From: Thalassobaculum_A sp040219215 | Lineage (GTDB): Bacteria; Pseudomonadota; Alphaproteobacteria; Thalassobaculales; Thalassobaculaceae | Reading direction: 5' to 3' | Assembly: GCF_040219215.1 (NCBI RefSeq) | Contig: NZ_JAVJSX010000033.1 | Location: forward strand, 1-64,000 | DNA: 64,000 bases | In this document: piece after piece, positions 55,271 to 64,000 of the stretch | Numbering within the stretch: the stretch's first letter is position 1 | Layout of the letters: the number at the start of each line of letters is the position of its first letter | Position numbers and translations under genes: made by a program | The notes under the pieces: model-generated | What the model saw: the letters and a program-made list of their open reading frames with translations, nothing else | The model's database searches: none | Told to the model about the DNA's origin: nothing

Positions 55271-56683
55271 ATGACGTCAGCCGTCGCCGTACCCGCCCGT
55301 CCCGACGCCTCGGCGCTCGAGACCGCTCTGGCCGCGATCCGCCAACGCCTAGGGGACCGCCTGTCGATCGCCCAGTCAGTGCGCGACCAGCACGGTCGCG
55401 ACGAGAGCTACCACGCCACCCTGGCGCCCGACGCCGTTGCCTTCGTGGAGTCCACCGAGGAGGTCTCAGCCGTCCTGGAGATCTGCCTGTCCCATCGCGT
55501 CCCGGTCATTCCGTTCGGTGCAGGCACTTCCCTGGAGGGCCATGTCGGGGCGGTCGCCGGCGGCGTTGCCGTCGACCTGTCCGCCATGAACCAAGTCCTT
55601 GAAGTCAACGCAGAGGACCTAGACTGCCGAGTACAGGCCGGTGTCACCCGCAAGCAGCTGAACGAGCATCTGCGCGACCAGGGACTGTTCTTCCCGATCG
55701 ATCCGGGCGCCGACGCGTCAATCGGTGGGATGACCGCCACCCGCGCCTCCGGGACCAACGCCGTGCGCTACGGCACGATGCGCGAGAACGTCCTCAGCCT
55801 CACCGTCGTAATGGCCGACGGACGGATCGTGCGGACCGCGCGGCGGGCCCGGAAGTCGGCGGCCGGCTACGACCTGACACGCCTGTTCGTCGGCTCGGAG
55901 GGCACGCTGGGCGTCATCACCGAGATACAGCTCAAGCTGCACGGCATCCCTGAGGCGATGTCGGCGGCGGTCTGCCCGTTCCCGGACCTGGACAGCGCGG
56001 TCAACACCGCGATCGCCACGATCCAGACCGGAGTGCCGGTCGCCCGTGTCGAACTGCTGGACGACATACAGATGCGGGCCTGCATCGCCTATTCGAAGCT
56101 CGAGGGTTTCGAGGCCGTGCCGACGTTGTTCTTTGAGTTCCACGGCACCGAGGCCGGGGTCAAGGAGCAGGCAGAAACCGTCGAAGCCATCGCCAGGGAG
56201 TTCGGCGGTGGTAACTTCCAATGGGCGACCAAGGCCGAGGACCGCAACCGCCTGTGGGAGGCCCGGCACAATGCCCACTACGCCACCCGTGCGCTGCGCT
56301 CCGGCTGCCAGGTCATGTCCTCCGACGTCTGCGTGCCGCTTTCCCGCCTGGCCGAGTGCATCGCGGAGAGCAAAGCCGACCTGGAAGCGTCCAATCTGCT
56401 CGGCGTCATCGTCGGCCATGTCGGCGACGGCAATTTCCACATCGGCTACGTGGTTGACCCCAACGACGCCGACGAGATCGACCGGGCGCACGACCACAAC
56501 GAACGCATGGTTCTGCGGGCAATCGCGATGGAAGGCACCTGCACCGGCGAGCATGGCGTTGGCCGCGGCAAGATCCACTTCATGGAAGCCGAACACGGTA
56601 GTGCCGTCGCAGTCATGCGGTCGATCAAGCACGCGCTCGATCCGACCGGCATCCTGAACCCCGGCAAGGTTCTACCGGCATGA
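55271..56683 (+). CDS. FAD-linked oxidase, GlcD/D-lactate dehydrogenase-like
   Basis: 470 residues. FAD-binding type 4 domain (IPFGAGTSLEGHVGAVAGG, ASIGGMTATRASGTNAVRYG) and the FAD-oxidase C-terminal domain with GTCTGEHGVGRGK. This matches D-2-hydroxy acid dehydrogenases (glycolate, D-lactate). GGAG lies 6 nt before ATG 55271. The next gene overlaps the stop (ATGA). Confidence 0.87.
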   Translation: MTSAVAVPARPDASALETALAAIRQRLGDRLSIAQSVRDQHGRDESYHATLAPDAVAFVESTEEVSAVLEICLSHRVPVIPFGAGTSLEGHVGAVAGGVAVDLSAMNQVLEVNAEDLDCRVQAGVTRKQLNEHLRDQGLFFPIDPGADASIGGMTATRASGTNAVRYGTMRENVLSLTVVMADGRIVRTARRARKSAAGYDLTRLFVGSEGTLGVITEIQLKLHGIPEAMSAAVCPFPDLDSAVNTAIATIQTGVPVARVELLDDIQMRACIAYSKLEGFEAVPTLFFEFHGTEAGVKEQAETVEAIAREFGGGNFQWATKAEDRNRLWEARHNAHYATRALRSGCQVMSSDVCVPLSRLAECIAESKADLEASNLLGVIVGHVGDGNFHIGYVVDPNDADEIDRAHDHNERMVLRAIAMEGTCTGEHGVGRGKIHFMEAEHGSAVAVMRSIKHALDPTGILNPGKVLPA

Positions 56684-57123
56684 CCGCGCTGCTGCGTCGC
56701 CGCAAACCGTTCCTGCGGGCCCGAGCGCTGGTTGCGGTCGGCCTCGTCTCCCTGGTCGCCGGCAGCGTGGGTCTGTGGGGCGAGATCGGTTTCCTGAGTC
56801 GCGTTGTCCAGGTCGATGCCGAGGTTGTCAGTGTCGAGACCCTCGGTGCGTCGGAAACCTTTGATCTGTACCGCCCCACGGTCAGGTTCTCGCCGACTCC
56901 CGGTGAAACCATCGAACGGGCGGCTGCGGAGACCTACCGGCCGACCGAAGCCGGGGAGCGCCTGGTTGTTGGCTTCGATCCGCAGAACATTGACGATGTG
57001 CGGTTGCTGGACGTTCGCGACCGCTGGCTGAGTCCGGTGTGGATCCTGCTGTTTGCCGTTGTCACCCTTGGCGTTGCGGTCCGCCGGTGGCGCAACCCGC
57101 CGCAGGAACCCGACGACACCTGA
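56680..57123 (+). CDS. DUF3592-domain membrane protein
   Basis: 147 residues with two membrane segments (about 15-35, LVAVGLVSLVAGSVGLWG, and about 110-130, WILLFAVVTLGVAVRRW) around an extracytoplasmic loop with RVVQVDAEVVSVETLG and ERLVVGFDPQNI. This is the DUF3592 layout; function unknown. Starts in ATGA overlap with the GlcD-like gene. Convergent with the TPR methyltransferase gene. Confidence 0.72.
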   Translation: MTALLRRRKPFLRARALVAVGLVSLVAGSVGLWGEIGFLSRVVQVDAEVVSVETLGASETFDLYRPTVRFSPTPGETIERAAAETYRPTEAGERLVVGFDPQNIDDVRLLDVRDRWLSPVWILLFAVVTLGVAVRRWRNPPQEPDDT

Positions 57124-57135
57124 TCACCGGATCGG

Positions 57136-58461
57136 TCAGACCGGTGTTCCATCATCCATCGGTTTGACCGCCAGGTAGACCGCGCCGTCCAGCGGCTCGC
57201 CCCGTTCATGCCGGACGATGATCGGCCGGGTCGCCAACAGCCTCAGACCGTTCTCAGTGAGACACCGTGTGACATACCGGTCGCCGTGGGCGTAACGCCC
57301 TGACGAGCGCAGGAACCAGGGCACCCCCTCCGCCGCGAACTCGATGGAAAAGGAAAACATGCCGCCCGGCGCCATTCGGCGGGCGATGCGTTCGATCGTA
57401 CCGTCAAGTTCACCGATGTAGATGAACACGTCACTGGCGAGCACCAGATCGGGGGCCGCCTCATACGTATCCAGCATCGCATCGATGTCGGCACAGATCA
57501 GCGTGTCGTAGACCCGCTTGGTTTCCGCCTGCAGCAGCATCCGCTCCGACAGGTCAACGCCGATCAGAACACCGGTGCGCTCACGCACCAAAGCCCCCGC
57601 CAGCCCGGTTCCGCAGCCCAGGTCATAGCCGAGCGCGAACCGTCGATCCGACCCGGCAACGACGTTGACGAGATCCACCACCCCACGGTGCGCCTGGTAG
57701 CGCAGGTCGCCGACCAGATGTGCGTCGAACCGCGCGGCATAGAAGTCGAACAGTTGCCGAACATAGGAACGGGGTGCGGTTACCGTCGTCTTGCCTTCGA
57801 GCGCGGCAACGAGGTGGGCAGCGCCCTCCCGGTCCGGATCCAGTTCCAGGGCGCGTCGCAGATGCACCAGGGCATCGTCTCGGCAGCCGACGCCGATGAG
57901 CAGAAGGCCGACATTGTAGTGTACGGTATCGTTGTCGGGCAGGCAGTCCGCCGCCGTCAGGTAGGCCTCAATGGCCTCCTCGGTCTCGCCCAGCTCTTGC
58001 AGGGCGTTGCCCAGATTGTTCCATGCTTCGCCAAGCGACGGATCGATCTCGATCGCCCGCCGGAAGTGCTTCACGGCCAAGGCCATCTGGCCGTCGATCT
58101 TGACGACCACGCCAAGGTTGGAGTGCCCGTCCGCAAAGTCCGGCGCGATCGTTGTTGCCTGCCGGTAGCATCGGGCGGCAGCCCCCGGCTGTCCCGCCCC
58201 CTTGAGGATCAGGCCGAGGTTGTTGTAGGCGAGATGCGCCATCGGCTCGACCAGAACCGCCTTGGCAGCGTACGGCACGGCGGCAACGGCATCGCCGCGC
58301 TGGATGTGCAACGCCCCCAACAGGTGGAGCGCATCGGCATCGGTTGGGTCAACCTGCAGAGCCCGGGCGTACAACGCGGATGCCGCGTCAATACGACCGC
58401 TACGATGCTCCCGAATCGCCTGGTGAACCAGGACTGGTGCGGCTGCGATAGCCGTCGACAT
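57136..58461 (-). CDS. TPR-repeat protein with C-terminal methyltransferase
   Basis: 441 residues. About five to six TPR units at 10-215 (e.g. AYNNLGLILKGAGQPGAAAR, AWNNLGNALQELGETEEAIE) precede a class I SAM-methyltransferase domain (about 225-441) with ALGYDLGCGTGLAGALV and GVDLSERMLLQA. The fusion suggests protein- or partner-directed methylation. GGGAGAGG precedes the ATG. The target is unknown. Confidence 0.82.
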   Translation of the reverse strand: MSTAIAAAPVLVHQAIREHRSGRIDAASALYARALQVDPTDADALHLLGALHIQRGDAVAAVPYAAKAVLVEPMAHLAYNNLGLILKGAGQPGAAARCYRQATTIAPDFADGHSNLGVVVKIDGQMALAVKHFRRAIEIDPSLGEAWNNLGNALQELGETEEAIEAYLTAADCLPDNDTVHYNVGLLLIGVGCRDDALVHLRRALELDPDREGAAHLVAALEGKTTVTAPRSYVRQLFDFYAARFDAHLVGDLRYQAHRGVVDLVNVVAGSDRRFALGYDLGCGTGLAGALVRERTGVLIGVDLSERMLLQAETKRVYDTLICADIDAMLDTYEAAPDLVLASDVFIYIGELDGTIERIARRMAPGGMFSFSIEFAAEGVPWFLRSSGRYAHGDRYVTRCLTENGLRLLATRPIIVRHERGEPLDGAVYLAVKPMDDGTPV

Positions 58462-58578
58462 TTCGCCTCTCCCTTCTGGAGGGCGGAGCTATGACCGGTA
58501 TTCTACTGTCACACGTCCCCACGGCCTCAAGGATAGCGTGCCTGAAAGACGTGAACAAACGGTTTAGTCGCAAACGAA

Positions 58579-58604
58579 AACGGCCGACCCGAGGGTCGGC
58601 CGTT
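58579..58604 (-). terminator. intrinsic terminator of rpsD
   Basis: AACGGCCGACCC (58579-58590) pairs with GGGTCGGCCGTT (58593-58604), a 12-bp stem with a 2-nt centre. Read on the minus strand it is followed by a T-rich run (TTTTCGTTTGC), the expected form of an intrinsic terminator after rpsD. Confidence 0.75.
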
Positions 58605-58645
58605 CGTATGGCTGCCGGCAGTGCCGGCGCCACCAAACTCTTCGA

Positions 58646-59260
58646 TCAGCGCGAGTAGTACTCGATGACCAGATTCGGTTCCATCTGGACCGGATACGGC
58701 ACGTCTTCCAGCTTCGGAAGGCGCAGGAACGTACCCTTCATCGCGCTGTGGTCGACTTCCATGTAGTCCGGCAGGTCGCGCTCCGAGGACTGGACCGCCT
58801 CGAGCACCATCGGCAGCTCGCGGCTCTTTTCCTTTACCTCGATCACGTCGCCGTCCTTCACCATGAACGACGGCACGTTCACACGGCGACCATTGACCTT
58901 GACGTGGCCGTGGCTGACGAACTGGCGGGCGGCGAACACGGTCGGAACGAACTTCATCCGGTAGATCACCGCGTCCAGGCGGGATTCCAGAATGCCGACC
59001 AGATTCTCGCCGGTGTCGCCGCGGCGGCGGACCGCCTCAGCGTAGTACTTGCGGAACTGCTTCTCACCGATGTTGCCGTAATAGCCCTTGAGCTTCTGCT
59101 TGGCCATCAGCTGGATGCCGTAGTCGGACGGCTTGCGGCGGCGCTGGCCATGCTGGCCCGGCCCGTACTCGCGGTTGTTCAGCGGCGACTTCGGCCGACC
59201 CCACAGATTGACGCCAAGGCGCCGGTCGATTTTATGCTTGGCTTGTTCGCGCTTCGCCAT
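58646..59260 (-). CDS. rpsD: 30S ribosomal protein S4
   Basis: 204 residues starting MAKREQAKHKIDRR (start 59260; the codons upstream are non-conserved). S4 motifs: SPLNNREYGPGQHGQRRRK, MAKQKLKGYYGNIGEKQF, LESRLDAVIYRM and the S4 RNA-binding segment ARQFVSHGHVKVNGRRVNVPS. Primary 16S rRNA binder of the 30S subunit. GGAG lies 9 nt upstream. Confidence 0.97.
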   Translation of the reverse strand: MAKREQAKHKIDRRLGVNLWGRPKSPLNNREYGPGQHGQRRRKPSDYGIQLMAKQKLKGYYGNIGEKQFRKYYAEAVRRRGDTGENLVGILESRLDAVIYRMKFVPTVFAARQFVSHGHVKVNGRRVNVPSFMVKDGDVIEVKEKSRELPMVLEAVQSSERDLPDYMEVDHSAMKGTFLRLPKLEDVPYPVQMEPNLVIEYYSR

Positions 59261-59396
59261 GAAGCGGTCTCCTATTGCTGCGCCGCCTTGTTCCAAGGTC
59301 GGCTTTCATTGTCCCGATAGGGCTTGCGGGCCAAGGCCCGGGCCGGGGACACGCGACGAATAACGCGCACCCCACGTTCTCGGAAATCGAGCGGGC

Positions 59397-59424
59397 TTTA
59401 TACGGATCGTCGCCGGAAAGTCAA
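59397..59424 (-). promoter_or_regulatory. rpsD promoter
   Basis: On the minus strand TTGACT (59419-59424), a 16-nt spacer and TATAAA (59397-59402) form a near-consensus sigma-70 promoter, 137 nt before the rpsD start. The leader holds a small hairpin (CGGGCC 59327-59332 / GGCCCG 59335-59340), of no assigned role. Confidence 0.65.
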
Positions 59425-59453
59425 ACCCCGACGCTCAAACCGGCAAGCGACCG

Positions 59454-60428
59454 TCAACCGCGCAGGTGGCAGGCCACCCAGTGTCCGTCTTCGCCCTGCT
59501 TCAGAGTCGGCGACTCCGTGCTGCAGAGCGGCAGCTGGCGGATCGGACAGCGGGTGTGGAAGTGGCACCCCGAAGGCGGATGGATCGGGCTCGGCACATC
59601 GCCCTGCAAGCGGATCCGCTCCCGCCGGAGAGACGGGTCCGGGATCGGCACCGCCGACAACAGGGCTTCGGTATACGGGTGCAACGGCGATGTATAGAGG
59701 TCATGGGCCGAGGCGATCTCCACGATCCGCCCCAGATACATCACCGCCACCCGGTCGCTGATATGCTCCACCACCGACAGATCGTGGGCGATGAACATGT
59801 AGGTCAGGCTGAACTTCTCCTGCAGGTCCTCCAGCAGGTTGATGACCTGAGCCTGGATCGAGACGTCGAGGGCCGAGACCGGCTCGTCGCAGACGATCAG
59901 CTTCGGCGACACTGCCAACGCGCGGGCAATGCCGATACGCTGGCGCTGGCCGCCGGAGAACTCGTGCGGATAGCGCCGCATGTGATCGGCGTTGAGACCG
60001 ACGGTCTCCAGAAGCTCGACGATCCGGTCCTCGAACTCCTGCTGGGAGTTCGCCAGCTTATGGATGATCAGCGCCTCGCCGATGATGCCGGCGACCGTCA
60101 TCCGCGGGTTCAACGAGGCGAAGGGGTCCTGGAAGATGATCTGCATGTCGCGGCGCAGGGCCATCAGGTCCTGGCCGTTCAGGGCATTGACGTCCTTCCC
60201 CTCGAACCACACCTCGCCACCGCTCGGCTCGATCAGCCGCAGGATGCACCGTCCGGTCGTCGACTTTCCGCATCCCGACTCGCCGACGACGCCGAGGGTC
60301 TCGCCGGCCTTGAGATCAAAACTGACGCCATCGACCGCGTACACGCGATCGACCTCCCGGTTGAACACCCCTCCCTTGATCGAGAAGTGCTTCTTCAGGT
60401 CTTTGACGCGGAGCAGAGGTTCGGTCAT
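59454..60428 (-). CDS. peptide ABC transporter ATP-binding protein (DppF/OppF type)
   Basis: 324 residues. Walker A VVGESGCGKSTTG, Q-loop IIFQDPFASLNPRM, signature HEFSGGQRQRIGIARAL and Walker B LIVCDEPVSALDV; the C-terminal oligopeptide-transport tail CHFHTRCPI marks the DppF/OppF group. Start 60428 (AGGAC upstream) was preferred to 60449, which lies over the previous stop. Energises uptake with the DppD-type partner. Confidence 0.92.
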   Translation of the reverse strand: MTEPLLRVKDLKKHFSIKGGVFNREVDRVYAVDGVSFDLKAGETLGVVGESGCGKSTTGRCILRLIEPSGGEVWFEGKDVNALNGQDLMALRRDMQIIFQDPFASLNPRMTVAGIIGEALIIHKLANSQQEFEDRIVELLETVGLNADHMRRYPHEFSGGQRQRIGIARALAVSPKLIVCDEPVSALDVSIQAQVINLLEDLQEKFSLTYMFIAHDLSVVEHISDRVAVMYLGRIVEIASAHDLYTSPLHPYTEALLSAVPIPDPSLRRERIRLQGDVPSPIHPPSGCHFHTRCPIRQLPLCSTESPTLKQGEDGHWVACHLRG

Positions 60429-60441
60429 CGCGCGGCTGTCC

Positions 60442-61422
<981 letters not shown>

Positions 61423-61423
61423 G

Positions 61424-61507
61424 TTACGCTCCCGGAGAGATGAACTGGGCACGGACGGACTTCACTCCCCCGACACCCACGCGGATTGCTGCCATGACAT
61501 CGTCCAT
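61424..61507 (-). CDS. possible 27-residue leader peptide between dppC- and dppD-type genes
   Basis: An ATG-initiated frame (MDDVMAAIRVGVGGVKSV...) ends with TAA at 61424-61426, one base before the dppD-type GTG start, so translational coupling is possible. It lies in an otherwise empty 150-nt gap within the operon. GGGGGAG lies 14 nt upstream. The frame continues upstream as a shadow of dppC, so the evidence is weak. Confidence 0.25.
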   Translation of the reverse strand: MDDVMAAIRVGVGGVKSVRAQFISPGA

Positions 61508-61572
61508 TGCCAGAAAGGCTCCCCCGGCCCTGTATACGCGGCGACTGCTGCGGTCGAACGTACTTCCCGCGC

Positions 61573-62514
61573 CTAGATCACGCGGCGAGGATCGAGTGCA
61601 TCGCGCAATCCGTCGCCGATGTAGTTGATGCAAAGCACCGTGAGAAAGATTGCGGCGCCCGGGAAGAACGCCCAGTGCGGCGCAAAATCCAGATAGTCCT
61701 TCGCGTCGAACAGGATGCGTCCCCACGTCGGAATGTCCGGTGGCACACCCAGGCCGAGGAACGACAAGGTCGACTCCGCGATGATCGCCACCGCCACGTC
61801 GATCGTGGCGGCGACAATCACCGGCCCGAGCGCGTTCGGCAGAATATGGCGCACCACCTGGCGTGACGTCGAGGCGCCCAACGCCCGCGCCGCTTCCACG
61901 AACTCCTTCTCGCGCAGCGAGAAGAACTGCGCGCGCACCAACCGCGCCACCGGCATCCAGCGCAATCCGCCGATCACGACGATAATCAGCACCAGGACGC
62001 CGATCTCGGGTCCGGCGATCTCCTTCAGCACATCGCGGAACAGGTAGATCAGGACCAGCAGCAGCGGCAGCTGCGGCAGCGACAGGAACAGGTCGGTCAC
62101 CCACATCAGGGCTGTATCGACACTCCCCCTGGCCATGCCCGCGATCGCACCAATCAGCACACCGACGCCGATCGCCACGAACATCGCGCATAATCCGACG
62201 GCGAGCGAGATGCGGCCGCCATAGAGCATGCGCGCCAGCACATCCTGTCCCAGATCGTCGGTGCCCAGCGGATGCGCCCAGGACGGTCCCTGCAGCATCG
62301 CGCTGAAGTCGATCTCATTGATTGCCACCGGCCACAGGATCGGGCCAAGCAGGACCGAAAGCACCAGCAGGCCGAGCACGATCGTACCGGCCACGGCCAG
62401 ACGATGCCTTCGGAATCGCAACCACGACTCCATGCCCGGCGAAACATGCTTTCGCTTCGCCACGCCCGGAACCGGGGCGTTAGCGGTAGGAGATGCGAGG
62501 GTCGAGCCAGCCAT
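61573..62514 (-). CDS. peptide ABC transporter permease (DppC/OppC type)
   Basis: About 313 residues with six membrane helices and the inner-membrane permease loop EAARALGASTSRQVVRHILPNA (contains the EAA motif for the ATPases). The N-terminal helix starts at LAVAGTIVLGLLVLS. Start is uncertain: ATG 62514 overlaps dppB by 35 nt and lacks a ribosome site; GTG 62463, just after the dppB stop, is an alternative. Confidence 0.88.
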   Translation of the reverse strand: MAGSTLASPTANAPVPGVAKRKHVSPGMESWLRFRRHRLAVAGTIVLGLLVLSVLLGPILWPVAINEIDFSAMLQGPSWAHPLGTDDLGQDVLARMLYGGRISLAVGLCAMFVAIGVGVLIGAIAGMARGSVDTALMWVTDLFLSLPQLPLLLVLIYLFRDVLKEIAGPEIGVLVLIIVVIGGLRWMPVARLVRAQFFSLREKEFVEAARALGASTSRQVVRHILPNALGPVIVAATIDVAVAIIAESTLSFLGLGVPPDIPTWGRILFDAKDYLDFAPHWAFFPGAAIFLTVLCINYIGDGLRDALDPRRVI

Positions 62515-63439
62515 AGAGGAGGTCCGCAATCAGGTTGAAGAGGATCACTAGGCACGCAAACACGAAGGTCACCGCCATGATCACCGGCGTATCGTTCGCG
62601 AGGATCGCCGCGATCAGCAGCGATCCGATCCCGGGTATCCGGAAGATCTGTTCAGTGACGATCGCACCGCCGAACACCGCCGGCATCTGCAGCGCAAGCA
62701 GCGTGACCACCGGGATCATGGCGTTGCGAACGATGTGCTTCACGATCACGACCCGCTCCCGCAGGCCCTTGGCCCGGGCGGTCGTCACGAAGTCCAGGCG
62801 CACAACGTCAAGAACGGCCGAGCGGACGAAGCGGGTCAGCACACCCGCCTGGAACAATCCAAGCACCGTAACCGGCATGATCGCCTGGCGAATATGCTCC
62901 CAGTAATACTGCCACCCGGTCGCATTGACGTTCGATTGGTACACGAACGGCAGCCAATCAAGCGTGATGCTGAAAATCAGGATCAACGTCAGGCCGGTGA
63001 AGAATGTCGGAAGCGAGAAGCCGACGAACGCCAGGGTCGTCGCGATCTGGTCGAACAGCGAATAGGGGCGCATCGCCGCATAGACGCCAACCGGCATCGC
63101 CACCAGCAAAGCCAGAAGCTGCGACGCGCCGATCACGATAAGCGTGGCCGGCAGGCGCTGCATGATCAGGATATCGACGTCGACCCGGCTGACGAATGAG
63201 AAGCCCCAGTTGCCCTGCAGCATCTGGGTCAGCCACTTTACGTAGCGCTCCCAGATCGGGTCATCCATTCCGAACTTTTCGCGCAGAGACGCCGCAACCT
63301 CGGGAGGTACGGCCGGATTCTGGGCAAGCTCGCCGAACGGATCACCGGGCGCCATGGCCAGGACGGTGAACAGCACTAGGCTGATGCCCAACAGACTGGG
63401 AATCGCCAATAGAATGCGGCGCAGAAGATATTGGCTCAC
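62480..63439 (-). CDS. peptide ABC transporter permease (DppB/OppB type)
   Basis: 319 residues from a GTG start, with six helices beginning YLLRRILLAIPSLLGISLVL. FVTTARAKGLRERVVIVKHI carries the EAA-like loop. Pairs with the DppC-type permease to form the pore. The upstream binding-protein gene and a hairpin precede it by 27 nt or so. Confidence 0.9.
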   Translation of the reverse strand: MSQYLLRRILLAIPSLLGISLVLFTVLAMAPGDPFGELAQNPAVPPEVAASLREKFGMDDPIWERYVKWLTQMLQGNWGFSFVSRVDVDILIMQRLPATLIVIGASQLLALLVAMPVGVYAAMRPYSLFDQIATTLAFVGFSLPTFFTGLTLILIFSITLDWLPFVYQSNVNATGWQYYWEHIRQAIMPVTVLGLFQAGVLTRFVRSAVLDVVRLDFVTTARAKGLRERVVIVKHIVRNAMIPVVTLLALQMPAVFGGAIVTEQIFRIPGIGSLLIAAILANDTPVIMAVTFVFACLVILFNLIADLLYGWLDPRISYR

Positions 63440-63465
63440 GATGTCGCAACCTTCGTAGGGATGAT

Positions 63466-63492
63466 GGGAGCCGGCCTTGATGGCCGGCTCCC
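63466..63492 (-). terminator. intercistronic hairpin between binding-protein and permease genes
   Basis: GGGAGCCGGCC (63466-63476) pairs perfectly with GGCCGGCTCCC (63482-63492) around TTGAT: an 11-bp stem. On the minus strand it lies 13 nt after the substrate-binding-protein stop. There is no strong T-run, so partial termination or mRNA protection is more likely than a full stop. Confidence 0.6.
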
Positions 63493-63505
63493 GAACATCA
63501 CGGCA

Positions 63506-64000
63506 TCAAGCCTCGCGGAACCAGTCCTTCAGGTTCCAGGTATTGTTGTCCCAACCGCTCAGCGGTGCGCTGAGCTTGTTGGACACGGCGGCAACACCGC
63601 CTCGCCAGACCACCGGAATGACGACCACGTTCTCAATCAGCAACTCGTTCATCCGGACGTAGAGCGCCGCCCGCTTGACCGGGTCGAGTTCGCCTTCACC
63701 CTGCAGGAAGAGCTTGTCGTACTCGGCATTCTGCCAGCGGGTGATGTTCCGACCCTGCCACTTGTTCGCCTTCGTGGAAGCCTCCGACGAAACGAACTGG
63801 TTCATGAAGATCCCCGGATCCGGCTGGGTCTGGGTGGTCGTGTATATCTGCAGGTCGGTATAGAACTTCGTGTAGGTGTCCGGATTGCCGACATCGGAGG
63901 AGAAGTACACCGACGCGGTGACGGCCTTCACTTCGATATCAATACCGGCCTTCTGACAGGCCTGTTTGATGATCGCCTGGGTCTTCTGGCGCGGCTGATT
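63506..64000 (-). CDS. peptide ABC transporter substrate-binding protein, family 5 (5' end outside window)
   Basis: 165 C-terminal codons are visible; the N-terminus with any signal peptide is cut by the right edge. The tail shows ALYVRMNELLIENVVVIPVVW and GWDNNTWNLKDWF, typical of SBP_bac_5 (DppA/OppA) proteins. It precedes the two permeases and two ATPases on the same strand. Ligand (di/oligopeptide, or another solute) unknown. Confidence 0.88.
   Translation of the reverse strand, partial: NQPRQKTQAIIKQACQKAGIDIEVKAVTASVYFSSDVGNPDTYTKFYTDLQIYTTTQTQPDPGIFMNQFVSSEASTKANKWQGRNITRWQNAEYDKLFLQGEGELDPVKRAALYVRMNELLIENVVVIPVVWRGGVAAVSNKLSAPLSGWDNNTWNLKDWFREA

Overview
The window is GC-rich, densely coded chromosomal DNA, most likely from an alphaproteobacterium of Rhodospirillales-like type. 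The lineage call rests on four things: a DUF1476 F1-ATPase inhibitor (zeta) protein; the run purC-purS-...-purQ-purL-bolA-grxD with rpsD a few kilobases further on; several PAS/HisKA kinases carrying the FGPLG signature common in alphaproteobacterial kinases; and an acetylglutaminylglutamine amide (NAGGN) osmolyte operon. No rRNA, tRNA, CRISPR array, insertion sequence or prophage was seen.

Layout. 1-4.4 kb: NAGGN osmoprotectant operon on the minus strand (asnO-like amidotransferase, ngg synthetase, M42 peptidase cut by the window edge), preceded by an AT-rich leader. 4.7-10.2 kb: signalling, with a degenerate GGDEF/EAL-like membrane protein and, divergently, a large hybrid histidine kinase with a single-domain response regulator. 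10.2-15.2 kb: hydrolase, epimerase, TIGR04372-like glycosyltransferase, 2OG-Fe(II) oxygenase and SDR. 15.4-20.3 kb: a glycine-rich exported protein and a FecR / OmpA-lipoprotein / CHASE2-kinase operon. 20.4-25.2 kb: DUF423 protein, SDR, small unknown proteins, and a patatin/outer-membrane-barrel protein. 25.2-31.4 kb: a lower-GC methyltransferase gene, LysR regulator, DAO-type oxidase, PPOX protein, C45-type acyltransferase and SDR. 31.5-37 kb: GMC oxidoreductase, cytochrome c', RadC, MFS transporter divergent from an XRE-cupin regulator plus cupin. 37-40.5 kb: paired small unknown genes, EamA exporter divergent from MarR, VOC protein and AraC regulator with an odd overlap.

40.6-44.1 kb holds mtnA, a class II aldolase, a PLP aminomutase-like enzyme and an 83-residue protein in a tightly coupled minus-strand run. 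It resembles the MtnA/aldolase (DHAP shunt) route for methylthioribose or 5-deoxyribose salvage, with two extra, unexplained members. This is the best candidate in the window for an undescribed pathway variant.

44.2-54.8 kb carries purine biosynthesis (purB, purC, purS, purQ, purL) with bolA and grxD. A three-PAS histidine kinase with a TTG start sits between purS and purQ. The end is marked by a perfect 17-bp hairpin. 55-64 kb: NIPSNAP protein, GlcD-like oxidase, DUF3592 protein, TPR methyltransferase, rpsD with a recognisable promoter and terminator, and a Dpp/Opp-type peptide ABC transporter operon whose binding-protein gene runs off the right edge.

Nearly all long open frames opposite the assigned genes are GC-rich shadows and were left out. 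Starts were moved from the longest frame wherever a ribosome-binding site, a catalytic N-terminus or an overlap with the previous stop decided the matter.
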